Source of the DNA: Hydrogenimonas sp.
GTDB lineage: Bacteria > Campylobacterota > Campylobacteria > Campylobacterales > Hydrogenimonadaceae
Assembly (NCBI RefSeq): GCF_029932565.1
Contig: NZ_JAOZPV010000002.1
Coordinates: forward strand, 1-56,565
Reading direction: 5' to 3'
Length of the DNA stretch: 56,565 bases
The translations under genes were made by a program, and so were the position numbers. Shown piece by piece: positions 16,545 to 25,426 of this stretch. Below the pieces are notes generated by a model. It searched no databases and was not told where the DNA came from. It was given only the letters and a program-made list of their open reading frames with translations. Position 1 is the stretch's first letter, and each line of letters starts with the position of its first letter.

Positions 16545-17235
16545 GTTCCGGTGCAGCTCTTTGAAAATACGCAAAGAGGAGAGAGTTTTTGTCGATATCG
16601 CCTTTACGATCCGGCGCTCTCTCGCGCTCGTCGGCGAGAGTGGCAGCGGCAAAAGTCTGACGCTCAAGGCGCTACTGGGCATGCTGCCGAAGGGTTTCGA
16701 GGCGCATCTGGCATGTGAAAGCGATTTCGCACTCGAACGCGGCAGAACGGTCGCATATGTGCCGCAGAATCCTTTTACCGCGCTGTCGCCGTTGACGACA
16801 ATAAAGGATCAGTGGATCGTGGCGGAAGAGAAAGCACCGGAGATGATGGAACAGGTTGGGCTCGAAAAGGCGCTGATCGACCGTTTCCCGCCGGAGCTTT
16901 CCGGTGGACAGCTGCAACGTGTCGTCATCGCGATGGCGCTTTCGTCCGAACCGAAACTGTTGCTGCTCGATGAGCCGACGACGGCGCTCGATGCCGAGCT
17001 TCGCAGCGTGATCGTAGAGCTTCTGCTGGATCTTCAGCGTGAACTCGGCTTTAAAATGCTCTTCGTGACCCATGACATTTCGACAGCGGCGAAACTCTGC
17101 AGTGACATTACGGTTATCCGTGAGGGTCGCGTGATGGAAAGCGGCAAAACGGAAAAGGTTCTCGGCAACCCTGTTTCGCCCTATACAAGCGCGCTGATCG
17201 AAGCCAATTTTGCAAATCGGGAGTTTAGAAGTTGA
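16537..17235 (+). CDS. Orphan ABC transporter ATP-binding protein (oligopeptide/nickel type)
   Basis: 232-residue ATPase with Walker A GESGSGKS (33-40), Q-loop YVPQNPF (74-80), signature LSGGQLQRV (121-129), Walker B LLLLDEPTTALD (141-152) and the switch histidine in FVTHD. The tail NPVSPYTSALI resembles DppD/OppD/NikD-type subunits, but the protein lacks the long C-terminal domain of OppD. No permease or binding-protein gene is adjacent. It overlaps bioF by eight bases and PBP1A by four, so its expression is tied to wall synthesis genes. Partner is unknown. Confidence 0.85.
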   Translation: MREFRCSSLKIRKEERVFVDIAFTIRRSLALVGESGSGKSLTLKALLGMLPKGFEAHLACESDFALERGRTVAYVPQNPFTALSPLTTIKDQWIVAEEKAPEMMEQVGLEKALIDRFPPELSGGQLQRVVIAMALSSEPKLLLLDEPTTALDAELRSVIVELLLDLQRELGFKMLFVTHDISTAAKLCSDITVIREGRVMESGKTEKVLGNPVSPYTSALIEANFANREFRS

Positions 17236-19178
17236 TTAGATTTTTTACGAAGTGGTCGATTCGTTTCGGGATAATCGGAGGGACTCTGCTGTTTGGGTAC
17301 CTCGTCTATCTCTATTTCGAAATCGGGCATCAGGTCGAACCGCTTGTGCGGTACAATCCTCCGAAAACGACACAGATATTCGATCGTAACGGCAAACTGC
17401 TCGCCAATGTTTTCGACAGAGAACACCGTATCTATGTCCCCTATAACGAAATTCCCGGACGGGTTGTCGAAGCGCTTGTCGCGATCGAAGACACTCTCTT
17501 TTTCGAGCATCATGGAGTCAATCCGGAAGCGATATTCCGTGCGATCATCAAAGATATCAAAGCGAGAAAGATGGTGGAGGGAGCGTCGACATTGACGCAG
17601 CAGCTGGTCAAATCGACACTGCTGACACGCGAAAAGAAACTCGAACGAAAGATCAAGGAGGCACTCCTTTCGATACGCCTCGAGCAGGAGTTGACAAAGG
17701 AAGAGATTCTGGAACGCTATCTGAACGCCATATTTTTCGGGCATGGATATTATGGTATCCGGACGGCCGCATTTGGTTATTTCCACAAGGATCTCGACAA
17801 ATTGGGTCTAAAGGAGATCGCGATTCTGGTCGGTCTCCCGAAGGCACCCAGCGCGTACGATCCGACGCGCCATTATGCCAATGCGATGGCCCGGGCCAAC
17901 CGGGTCCTGGAACGCATGAAGAGACTCGGTTGGATTGATGAGGCCACCTACATGCGGGAGATCAAGGCAGCTCCGAAAGTCTATGACGACACCCTGACCC
18001 AGAACAAGGCACCCTATATCGTCGATGCCGTCGTCAATCAGCTCCAGGCGAAATATCCCGATATCCGGTCCGGGGGGTACAGAATCGATACGGCGGTGGA
18101 TCTCGAGTACCAGGCGATGGCGCGCAAAGCGCTCAAATTCGGCTACGATGCCTACTGGAAGAGACACGCATCGGATGATAACATCTCCGAAACCTTCAAT
18201 GGCGCCATGGTGGTCCTTGATGGACGGAGCGGTGATATTCTCGCCATGCTGGGCGGTGTGGACTATACACAGAGCCCGTTTAACCGTGCCGTTTCATCGC
18301 GTCGTCAGCCGGGTTCCGCTTTCAAGCCTTTCATCTATGAAACGGCACTCAATCTGGGATACAACCCGGAAAGCAGGGTTCCGGATATCGCGAGGACCTA
18401 CCGTTTCGATGAAGGAGACACCGAAAAACTGTGGCAACCGAAAAATTATGAAAAAGATTACAAAGGGATGATTACTCTGCGGGAAGCGCTGATCCATTCA
18501 CGCAACCTGGCGACGATCAATCTGGCCAGTGAAATCGGCATCTCGACACTGCACAAAAAACTGGAGATTTTCGGAATCCGGGATCTTCCCTACAACCTTT
18601 CCATTGCACTCGGCAATATCGCACTCTCGCCATTGCAGATGGCGAGACTCTATACAGTGTTCGCCGATATGGGAACGTTGCATGAACCCCGGCTGGTTGT
18701 AGCGGTATACGACGACAGCGGTAAAATGGTGGAGCACATCGAGAGCAGAAGCAAAGAGGTTTATGCCAAACCCCAGGCCTATCTGCTTGTCGATATGCTT
18801 CGGGATGTCGTCAAACGCGGTACAGGACGCAATGCCAGGGTTCCCGGATTGGATGTGGCGGGTAAGACGGGAACCACCAACAACAGCGTGGATACCTGGT
18901 TCTGCTCTTTTACACCGGATATTGAAACGATTGTCTGGTTCGGTAACGACGACAATACACCGCTTCCGAAGCGTGAAACGGGCGGCCGTACCGCCGCACC
19001 GGTAACACGGGTCTTCTACCAGGCACTGGTCAGGAAGCATCCGGAGTACAAGCGCAAATTCGAAGAGCCCGAAGGAGTCTACCATGCCGAACGCAACGGG
19101 CGTGACGCCCTCTATACCGACCTGTCACCGCTGCCTGCAGAAGAGGCCGCTCCGGTCGACGAAGAGATCATTTTCTAA
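17232..19178 (+). CDS. mrcA: Bifunctional class A penicillin-binding protein 1A
   Basis: Glycosyltransferase plus transpeptidase that builds and crosslinks peptidoglycan. The 648-residue product has a membrane anchor (about 11-29), a GT51 domain (EDTLFFEHHGV, GASTLTQQLVKS), and a transpeptidase domain with SAFK (Ser362-Lys365), SRN and KTG (545-547). It is shorter than E. coli PBP1A because the interdomain region is small, as is usual in the phylum. Start is TTG 17232, overlapping the ABC ATPase stop, with GGGAG upstream. Confidence 0.95.
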   Translation: MIRFFTKWSIRFGIIGGTLLFGYLVYLYFEIGHQVEPLVRYNPPKTTQIFDRNGKLLANVFDREHRIYVPYNEIPGRVVEALVAIEDTLFFEHHGVNPEAIFRAIIKDIKARKMVEGASTLTQQLVKSTLLTREKKLERKIKEALLSIRLEQELTKEEILERYLNAIFFGHGYYGIRTAAFGYFHKDLDKLGLKEIAILVGLPKAPSAYDPTRHYANAMARANRVLERMKRLGWIDEATYMREIKAAPKVYDDTLTQNKAPYIVDAVVNQLQAKYPDIRSGGYRIDTAVDLEYQAMARKALKFGYDAYWKRHASDDNISETFNGAMVVLDGRSGDILAMLGGVDYTQSPFNRAVSSRRQPGSAFKPFIYETALNLGYNPESRVPDIARTYRFDEGDTEKLWQPKNYEKDYKGMITLREALIHSRNLATINLASEIGISTLHKKLEIFGIRDLPYNLSIALGNIALSPLQMARLYTVFADMGTLHEPRLVVAVYDDSGKMVEHIESRSKEVYAKPQAYLLVDMLRDVVKRGTGRNARVPGLDVAGKTGTTNNSVDTWFCSFTPDIETIVWFGNDDNTPLPKRETGGRTAAPVTRVFYQALVRKHPEYKRKFEEPEGVYHAERNGRDALYTDLSPLPAEEAAPVDEEIIF

Positions 19179-19191
19179 ACGAGGATAACCC

Positions 19192-20568
19192 ATGACACCC
19201 AAAGAACGATACAAAAAACTGAAGCAGCACCTGAGCGAAGAGAATCCCGTCCTGCTCGATGTCATCAAACAGTATGAAGAGTTGGACAAAACTGCCCATG
19301 CACTGGGATTTTTGACTCCCGAAGAGAGTTACACCGCCAATATTTCCTGGTGGCCACTCATTTCGGTGCTCGGAACCTTTTCCGCGGGCAAGTCGACATT
19401 CATCAACAGCTATCTGGGTGTGAAAGTCCAGGAGAGCGGCAACCAGGCGGTCGATGACAAGTTTACCGTCATCACCTACGGCACCAATGAAAAACCGATG
19501 ACGCTGCCGGGCCTCGCCCTCGACGCCGATCCGCGTTTCCCCTTCTACAATATCAGCGAAGAGGTCGAGAAGGTGGAGAAAGGGGAAGGCAACCGCGTCA
19601 ACCTCTATCTTCAGCTCAAAACGGTCAAATCGGATGCGATCAAAGGAGAGATTCTTATCGATTCACCGGGTTTCGACGCCGATGCACAACGCGATTCGAT
19701 ATTGCGCATTACCGACCATATTATCGGGATGAGTGATCTGGTACTGATTTTCTTCGATGCACGCCATCCAGAACCGGGCGCCATGCGTGATACACTGCAG
19801 CATCTGGTGGGGGCGACGGTAGGCAAACGCGACAGCGACAAGATCCTCTATATCCTGAATCAGATCGATACGACGGCACGTGAAGACAACCTCGAAGATG
19901 TCATCGGAGCGTGGCAGAGGGCGCTTTCGCAGCAGGGGCTGATTTCGGGGAACTTTTTTGCCATCTACAACGAAGAGGTGGCCAATCCGATCGAGGATCA
20001 GGCTGTGGAGGAGCGGCTGAGACGAAAGAGAGACGAGGATATGGAGAAGATCATCGGACGAATGGAGGGGGTCAAAATCGAGCGGGCCTATCGTATCTCC
20101 AAAGCACTGGAGGATTTCGCCAAAGAGATCGTCAACGACAAACTGCCGTTGTTGCAAGATTCACTCAATCGTTGGGGACGGCGCGTAATGATGGCCGATA
20201 TCGTCACTGTCGCCCTTCTCGCCGGTGGCGCAGGGGGATTGCTTGCGTCAGGCATCATTCCCCCCTCGTCGGCCATGATCGGTGTGGTTTATGGTGTTCT
20301 CATTGCGGTGGTTCTGTTTCTTCATTTCCGATACCGGAAACTTTTTGCGAAGAAGGAGTTGAAACGTTGGCTGGAAAAAGATGAAAAGATTGCCAGAGCG
20401 ATCAAACAGAATACCAAGTGGTATCGCCCGATTCTGCGTATCTGGCTCAAAGGCTGGAGCCGCCGTGCCGCCGAGAAACTCGAACATATTATGGATTACA
20501 GCAAAGCGGCTATCAGAAAACTGAATGACCAGTTCGTCAGTCCGGCAGGGGAGTTGAAGGAAGAATGA
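19192..20568 (+). CDS. Dynamin-like/EHD-type GTPase with C-terminal membrane segment
   Basis: 458 residues. P-loop GTFSAGKST (61-69), G3 DSPG (157-160) and G4 NQID (223-226) define a dynamin-superfamily GTPase. A helical part follows, then a hydrophobic hairpin about 333-378 (TVALLAGGAGGLL and GVVYGVLIAVVLFLHF), then a basic tail. Such bacterial proteins remodel or protect membranes; a division role is possible from its position after PBP1A, but this is inference. ATG 19192 follows GAGGATAACCC. It is convergent with the Ysc84-like gene. Confidence 0.85.
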   Translation: MTPKERYKKLKQHLSEENPVLLDVIKQYEELDKTAHALGFLTPEESYTANISWWPLISVLGTFSAGKSTFINSYLGVKVQESGNQAVDDKFTVITYGTNEKPMTLPGLALDADPRFPFYNISEEVEKVEKGEGNRVNLYLQLKTVKSDAIKGEILIDSPGFDADAQRDSILRITDHIIGMSDLVLIFFDARHPEPGAMRDTLQHLVGATVGKRDSDKILYILNQIDTTAREDNLEDVIGAWQRALSQQGLISGNFFAIYNEEVANPIEDQAVEERLRRKRDEDMEKIIGRMEGVKIERAYRISKALEDFAKEIVNDKLPLLQDSLNRWGRRVMMADIVTVALLAGGAGGLLASGIIPPSSAMIGVVYGVLIAVVLFLHFRYRKLFAKKELKRWLEKDEKIARAIKQNTKWYRPILRIWLKGWSRRAAEKLEHIMDYSKAAIRKLNDQFVSPAGELKEE

Positions 20569-20592
20569 TGGAAGCGGTTTTGCCGCTTCCAT
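20568..20592 (+). terminator. Hairpin after the dynamin-like gene
   Basis: Perfect 10-bp stem ATGGAAGCGG / CCGCTTCCAT with a TTTTG loop starts on the last base of the stop codon. No long T-run follows, so its efficiency is uncertain. Confidence 0.55.
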
Positions 20593-20601
20593 TCAAAAAT
20601 G

Positions 20602-20619
20602 AGCTGGCCCGTGCCAGCT
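20602..20619 (-). terminator. Terminator of the Ysc84-like gene
   Basis: Perfect 7-bp stem AGCTGGC / GCCAGCT with a four-base loop. On the minus strand it is followed by CATTTTTG, a Rho-independent pattern for the gene that ends at 20645. Confidence 0.6.
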
Positions 20620-20644
20620 GTCTCGGACAGATAACGCTCAAACC

Positions 20645-21223
20645 TTAATTAAGCTCGTCGTCTTTCCAGTACTTGGTGCCCTGAATCGTTGCCTGCAGTG
20701 CCAGACCGTTTTTGGTCAGTTTGTAGATATGTACACCGGGTGCTACCGTGACGGCACCGCTTGCCGCACCGCCCTTCTCTTCCGCCTTTGCCGCGGCATC
20801 GGCCTGCGCATTCGCTTCCCATCCGCTGTTGATGAATTCATCGAAAACCTTTTTGTTGTCAAAGATAAAGACGATACGGAAATCTTTGACACCGAGTCCG
20901 AGTCCGACGCCACCCGAAAACATCTTCATATAGATATCTTTGCCGGTTTTGTTGTTGTGCGCCAGTCCGGAACCGTTTTCTGTGGATAACAGGAATACGT
21001 TGATGCCGACATTCGAAAAAGTGGCATATCCATAGGCGTGTTTGATCCGGCTGCGTGCTTCCGGTGCATGTTTGTAGAGCAACTGAAGTGTTTCGCGGCT
21101 CATTTTTTGAATCTCTTGTCGCGCTTTTTTAATCTCCTCTTTGCTCTTGTCCCCACCGAAAAAACCGGAAAACATCAATACCACCGCCAAAAGAGCTGTC
21201 AGCAGTTTCAACCGTTCTCTCAT
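20645..21223 (-). CDS. Ysc84/SYLF-domain lipid-binding protein, exported
   Basis: 192 residues starting at ATG 21223, which has GGAGGTGG upstream. An N-terminal signal-like helix (LLTALLAVVLMFSGFFGG) is followed by a helical region and the SYLF/Ysc84 domain: YGYATFSNVGINVFLLSTENGSGLAHNN, MFSGGVGLGLGVKDFR, FINSGWEANAQADAAAKA. The family binds phosphoinositides in eukaryotes; bacterial members are periplasmic and of unknown role. The upstream part of the longer frame is not coding-like. Confidence 0.85.
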   Translation of the reverse strand: MRERLKLLTALLAVVLMFSGFFGGDKSKEEIKKARQEIQKMSRETLQLLYKHAPEARSRIKHAYGYATFSNVGINVFLLSTENGSGLAHNNKTGKDIYMKMFSGGVGLGLGVKDFRIVFIFDNKKVFDEFINSGWEANAQADAAAKAEEKGGAASGAVTVAPGVHIYKLTKNGLALQATIQGTKYWKDDELN

Positions 21224-21345
21224 GAGCCACCTCCTGAAAATTTGTACATGATAACAAATTAATGCGGAGTAATCGCTGATAAAAGAGAACAGGATGCCAT
21301 ATCTTCTGTTGTGCTCCAACATTGAATTGTTGAGCATGACAAAAC

Positions 21346-21375
21346 TTGACATTGTTAATATCAACATTGTAAAAT
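21346..21375 (+). promoter_or_regulatory. htpG promoter with overlapping inverted repeat
   Basis: TTGACA at 21346-21351 and TAAAAT at 21370-21375 with an 18-base spacer form a strong sigma70-type promoter. Between them lies TGTTAATATCAACA, a 12-of-14 palindrome. CAACATTG occurs here and again about 45 bases upstream, suggesting an operator. No CIRCE or HAIR element was seen. Confidence 0.6.
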
Positions 21376-21402
21376 TCCATCAAAAAAACGAGGAGTTTTG
21401 CC

Positions 21403-23217
21403 ATGTCGAAACACGAATTTCAGACGGAAGTGAACCAGCTGCTTCACCTGATGGTCCATTCGCTCTATTCGAACAAAGAGATCTTTTTGAGGGAGCTCAT
21501 CTCCAACGCCAGCGATGCACTGGACAAACTCGAATTCCTGAAACTGACCGACGAGAGATACAAAGAGCTCGATCTGCCGTCGAAAATCGTCGTCTCCTAC
21601 GACAAGGAGAAGAAGATTCTGACGGTCAGCGACACGGGAATCGGCATGAATGACGAGGAGATGGTCGAAAACCTGGGGACCATCGCCAAAAGCGGTACGA
21701 AGAGTTTCATCGAGAGCCTGACGGGCGACGCGAAAAAGGACAGCCATCTGATCGGGCAGTTCGGCGTCGGGTTCTACAGCTCCTTCATGGTTGCCGAGAA
21801 GGTCGAAGTCGTCAGCCGCAAGCCGCTCGAAGAGAAGGCGTGGAGATGGGTCAGCGAAGGGCATGGCGAATATGAGATAGAGGAGACAGCGAAAGAGGGG
21901 TACGGCACCGATATCACGCTCCATCTACGTGACGATGCCGACGAGTTCGCCAGTGACTGGCGCATCAAAAGTATCGTGGAGAAATACAGCAACCATATCC
22001 CCTTTCCGATCTACCTGAAAAACGAAAAGGGGGAAGAGGAGCAGATCAACAAAGCCTCGGCGCTCTGGCGCCTTTCCAAGAGCGAACTCAAAGAGGAGGA
22101 CTACAAAGAGTTCTACAAACAAATCAGCCACGACAGCGAAGATCCTCTGCTATGGATCCATACCCGTGCGGAAGGAACGCTGGAGTACTACACGCTCTTC
22201 TATATTCCGAAAAAAGCGCCGATCGATCTCTTCCGGGTCGACTATCAGCCGGGCGTGAAACTCTATGTCAAACGGGTTTTCATCACCGACGAGGATCGCG
22301 AGCTTCTGCCGACCTATCTCCGTTTTGTCCGGGGCATCATCGATGCCGAGGATCTGCCGCTCAACGTCAGCCGGGAGATTCTCCAGGAGAACATCATTCT
22401 CTCGAAGATCAGAAAAGCGAGCATCAAAAAGATTCTTGGCGAACTCAAAAAGCTGCTCGAAAAAGATCGAGAAGCCTACGAAAACTTCTTCATGGAGATG
22501 GGAAAAGCGCTCAAAGAGGGAATCTACAGCGATTTCGAAAACCGTGACGCACTGCTCGATCTGATGCTCTTCAAGTCGAGCAAACGCGACGGATATGTCA
22601 CGCTCAAAGAGTACAAGGAGACGATGAAAGAGGGGCAGGAGAAGATCTACTTCATTATGGGAGAGGATGAAAACCTGCTCCGCCACTCCCCGCTGCTGGA
22701 GAAATATAAAGAAGAAGATATCGAGGTGCTTCTCTTCGACGACGAAGTCGACGCGATCGTCATGCCGACGGTGACGGAGTATGATGGTACGCCGCTCGAG
22801 AATATCGCCAATGTCGAAGAGGAGGGAGAAGTCAGCGACGAAACGAAAGAGAAGTATGCCTCCATCATAGCGGCGATGAAAGCGGAGCTGGGCGAGAGTG
22901 TCAAGGATATCCGCCTGACCAGTCGATTGAAAGATTCACCCGCTTGTGTGGTGTTCGACAAGAGTGACCCCGATATCGCGATGCAGCAGATTCTGCGTCA
23001 GATGGGTCAGGAGGTGCCGACACCCAAGCCGATTATGGAGATCAATCCGGAGAACGAGATCTTCAAAAAGCTTCTCGAAAAAAACGACGAAACGGTTACA
23101 CGCGACATTGCGCATGTTGTGCTTGACGAGGCGAAGATGGCGGCAGGTATCGAGGTCGACGATATTGCCGATTTCAATGCCCGCCTCAACAGGCTGATCG
23201 CCAGAGCGATCGGGTAG
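21403..23217 (+). CDS. htpG: Chaperone HtpG (Hsp90)
   Basis: Cytosolic ATP-dependent chaperone. The 604-residue protein opens with QTEVNQLLHLMVHSLYSNKEIFLRELISNASDALDKL. It carries the GHKL ATPase motifs VSDTGIGMNDEEM and GQFGVGFYSSFMVA, the middle-domain FVRGIIDAEDLPLNVSREILQE, and a C-terminal dimerisation region. ATG 21403 follows GAGGAG by eight bases. It is monocistronic; the two-component genes downstream run on the opposite strand and end two bases away. Confidence 0.98.
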   Translation: MSKHEFQTEVNQLLHLMVHSLYSNKEIFLRELISNASDALDKLEFLKLTDERYKELDLPSKIVVSYDKEKKILTVSDTGIGMNDEEMVENLGTIAKSGTKSFIESLTGDAKKDSHLIGQFGVGFYSSFMVAEKVEVVSRKPLEEKAWRWVSEGHGEYEIEETAKEGYGTDITLHLRDDADEFASDWRIKSIVEKYSNHIPFPIYLKNEKGEEEQINKASALWRLSKSELKEEDYKEFYKQISHDSEDPLLWIHTRAEGTLEYYTLFYIPKKAPIDLFRVDYQPGVKLYVKRVFITDEDRELLPTYLRFVRGIIDAEDLPLNVSREILQENIILSKIRKASIKKILGELKKLLEKDREAYENFFMEMGKALKEGIYSDFENRDALLDLMLFKSSKRDGYVTLKEYKETMKEGQEKIYFIMGEDENLLRHSPLLEKYKEEDIEVLLFDDEVDAIVMPTVTEYDGTPLENIANVEEEGEVSDETKEKYASIIAAMKAELGESVKDIRLTSRLKDSPACVVFDKSDPDIAMQQILRQMGQEVPTPKPIMEINPENEIFKKLLEKNDETVTRDIAHVVLDEAKMAAGIEVDDIADFNARLNRLIARAIG

Positions 23218-23219
23218 AA

Positions 23220-24470
23220 TCACCGGCTCCGTTTCAGGCCGGTGATGATGAAGTGGTGCCGTCCCTTTTTGTATCGGTACGTCAGTTCGGCACCATGGGC
23301 ATCGAGAATCGATTTGACGATGTAGAGGCCCAGACCGAAACTCTCTTTGGAGTGGTCCGGTCCCCCTTTTGCAAAGGGTTCGATAATCTCTTCGAAGTTT
23401 TTGGAAAGGGGTTCGCCACGGTTGATCACTTCGATCCTGCCGTTCTTACAGCATAGATCGACCCGTTTGTCCATTGAGTATTTGATGGCATTGTCGATCA
23501 GGTTTTTAAGAACGATTGTCAGCATTTTGCAGTCGGCTTTCACGTTACAGGGCGGACAGGCAAAATTGATGGTGTGTATCTCCTGAATGAAAAGCAGTTT
23601 CGCAACATCCTCGACAATCCGTTTCAAATCACAGCTTTCAAAAACCAGATCGAGCGACTGGGAGGTGATCATCTCCACTTCCGCCATCTCCTGAATCAGG
23701 TGTTCCATGCGGTCGAAAGCACGCCGCAGTACCTGTTCTTCTTCCCCGGCATCCATCAGTGCGACACTCAGTTTTCCCTTCGTGATCGGTGTTTTGAGTT
23801 CGTGCATGATGTTGCGCATGAAGAGTGTACGGGCCTCTTTCATTGCGCGGATTTTTTTGACTGCCGCATCGAACTGGTTGGCGACGAAGGCGATTTCGTC
23901 CCGTTTTTCCGAGCGTGTCGAAATGTTCATGTTCCCTTCGCCGAAGCGCCGGATCTGTTCCGCCAGTGTTTTGAGCGGCTTGAGACTGCGGAGCATCGTC
24001 CAGTAGAGCAGAATCAGTATGGTGATCATGCTTCCGAAAAGGAGAGGTATCCATTTGGGGCGATAGATGTCAATGGGGGATGCGATCATCGTGGAGTGTT
24101 TTGGGCCGACCAGTTCAAAATAGAGATTTTCATCATCACGATAGATTCTGAGCCGCCCATCCTGAATTCGCTCCGAGACGATCAGCGGAAACGAACCGGG
24201 CGGATTGACGAAAATCGGCTTGAGGTCGGGCTTGATCGCCTCCGGATATTCGACAAGTTTGTATTTGCGTGCCTTGAATCTTCTTTCGGGATCCCCCTCT
24301 TCGAGAATGATTTTTCGTATTTCGGCTTCATCGTGCAGCACCTTTTTTTCGATGAGATGGAGTTCCTGTGCCCGAAACTCCCGTATCGTCATGATGAAAA
24401 ACGCAATAAGGGCGACGACGCTGAAAAGAAAGAAGAGGTTGAGCTTGAAAAATATCGATTGGCGGTTCAC
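23220..24470 (-). CDS. Sensor histidine kinase, ArsS-like
   Basis: 416 residues. Membrane helices at about 8-28 and 140-160 flank a small periplasmic sensor (RDDENLYFELVGPKHST). HAMP-like and DHp parts follow with the phospho-acceptor H223 in NIMHELKTPITKG, then the ATPase boxes NLIDNAIKYS and GFGLGLYIVKSI, the G-box slightly altered (SKESFGLGLY). Layout and phylum fit the ArsS family known for acid response in Helicobacter, but the stimulus here is not known. It overlaps the response regulator stop by four bases. Confidence 0.88.
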   Translation of the reverse strand: MNRQSIFFKLNLFFLFSVVALIAFFIMTIREFRAQELHLIEKKVLHDEAEIRKIILEEGDPERRFKARKYKLVEYPEAIKPDLKPIFVNPPGSFPLIVSERIQDGRLRIYRDDENLYFELVGPKHSTMIASPIDIYRPKWIPLLFGSMITILILLYWTMLRSLKPLKTLAEQIRRFGEGNMNISTRSEKRDEIAFVANQFDAAVKKIRAMKEARTLFMRNIMHELKTPITKGKLSVALMDAGEEEQVLRRAFDRMEHLIQEMAEVEMITSQSLDLVFESCDLKRIVEDVAKLLFIQEIHTINFACPPCNVKADCKMLTIVLKNLIDNAIKYSMDKRVDLCCKNGRIEVINRGEPLSKNFEEIIEPFAKGGPDHSKESFGLGLYIVKSILDAHGAELTYRYKKGRHHFIITGLKRSR

Positions 24471-25132
24471 GGCGTAAATTTGTATCCTGCACCGCGTATG
24501 GAGTGAATGTAGCGAGGTTGTTTGGGGTTGTCTCCCAGTTTGTTGCGGATACGGCTGATGATCACGTCGATCGTTCGTTCACTGCTCTCCCAGGAGATCG
24601 ATTCGGCATTGTTGGCCAGGTAGTCACGTGTCAGGACAGTACCGGGATTGAGCAGAAAGAGTCGTAAAATCTCATATTCGGCTGTCGTCAGATCGAGTTT
24701 TTCTCCCTTGAAAAAGATCTGCATTTTGCCTTCGTCGAGCTCGAAATCGCTCGTTTCGGTCTGGAGAGTCGGGCGGTAGCGGCGCAGGACCGTTTGGATC
24801 CGTGCGACGAGCTCCCTGGGCTCGTAGGGCTTGGGAAGATAGTCGTCGGCGCCATACTCGAGTCCGATGATTTTGTCGGTCAGATCGCTGCGCGCACTCG
24901 ATATGATAATGGGTATGTCGTAATCTTTTCGGATCAGTTTGCAGAGTTCCAAGCCGTCCATCTGCGGAAGTGTCAGGTCGAGTATGATGAGGTCGTAATG
25001 GTCGAGTTCCAGGGCATTCAGTGCTGCTTTCGGTGTTTCGACACTTTCGACGTTCATGCCGTATTGCGATAGAAATTTTGTCAAAAGCGAACTGATATCG
25101 ATATCGTCTTCAATCATAAGTACATTGATCAT
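24467..25132 (-). CDS. OmpR-family response regulator
   Basis: 221 residues. The receiver domain has the acidic pair E8-D9-D10, phospho-acceptor D52 in LIILDLTLPQMDG, and K101 in YLPKPYEPREL. The C-terminal winged helix ends SERTIDVIISRIRNKLG and YIHSIRGAGYKF, the DNA-recognition and wing segments. It is co-transcribed with the sensor kinase, whose start overlaps its stop, and lies 39 bases after a small peptide gene. Confidence 0.92.
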   Translation of the reverse strand: MINVLMIEDDIDISSLLTKFLSQYGMNVESVETPKAALNALELDHYDLIILDLTLPQMDGLELCKLIRKDYDIPIIISSARSDLTDKIIGLEYGADDYLPKPYEPRELVARIQTVLRRYRPTLQTETSDFELDEGKMQIFFKGEKLDLTTAEYEILRLFLLNPGTVLTRDYLANNAESISWESSERTIDVIISRIRNKLGDNPKQPRYIHSIRGAGYKFTP

Positions 25133-25171
25133 GCGTGACCTTTTTGGTGAATGCTCTGCGTTAATTATACG

Positions 25172-25300
25172 CTATTTTATAGTGACGCTTTTCTCGAGCC
25201 GGTTTTGACTGGCATTGTTCTCATCATATTTCGCCTGCTGCATGGCCGAACCAATCGTCAGAATGATGGCGGAAAGCATGGCGATAACTCTCAATAACAT
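25172..25300 (-). CDS. 42-residue exported or membrane peptide at the head of the two-component operon
   Basis: Small gene not obvious from length alone. ATG 25300 has GGGAG eight bases upstream and a TATAAT box about 30 bases before that. The product has a short basic-hydrophobic start (MLLRVIAMLSAIILTIGSA, a signal-like helix) and then a polar tail QQAKYDENNASQNRLEKS. It ends 39 bases before the response regulator start. It might be a secreted signal, a kinase modulator or a leader peptide. No family was recognised. Confidence 0.6.
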   Translation of the reverse strand: MLLRVIAMLSAIILTIGSAMQQAKYDENNASQNRLEKSVTIK

Positions 25301-25331
25301 AGAGGACTCCCGCATCGAAATGAATGGGAGA

Positions 25332-25337
25332 ATTATA
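25332..25337 (-). promoter_or_regulatory. -10 box for the peptide/two-component operon
   Basis: TATAAT on the minus strand. The -35 region is poor (TTGATA at a 20-base spacing). The predicted transcript has a leader of about 25 bases that includes GGGAG. Confidence 0.45.
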
Positions 25338-25400
25338 GACGAGCATCATCAATCCTCTATCAATAGAATGTTAACGAAAATAAATTGAAATTGGAGACTC

Positions 25401-25420
25401 CCGCGCCGGAAAAGGCGCGG
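25401..25420 (-). terminator. glnA terminator hairpin
   Basis: A 7-bp all-GC stem CCGCGCC / GGCGCGG with a six-base loop lies just downstream of the glnA stop on the minus strand. The run after it is AT-rich rather than pure T. Confidence 0.6.
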
Positions 25421-25426
25421 AAGAGG

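Noticed and set aside
21290-21402. CIRCE or HAIR element before htpG
   Set aside because: Neither TTAGCACTC-N9-GAGTGCTAA nor CTTGAGT-N7-ACTCAAG is present.
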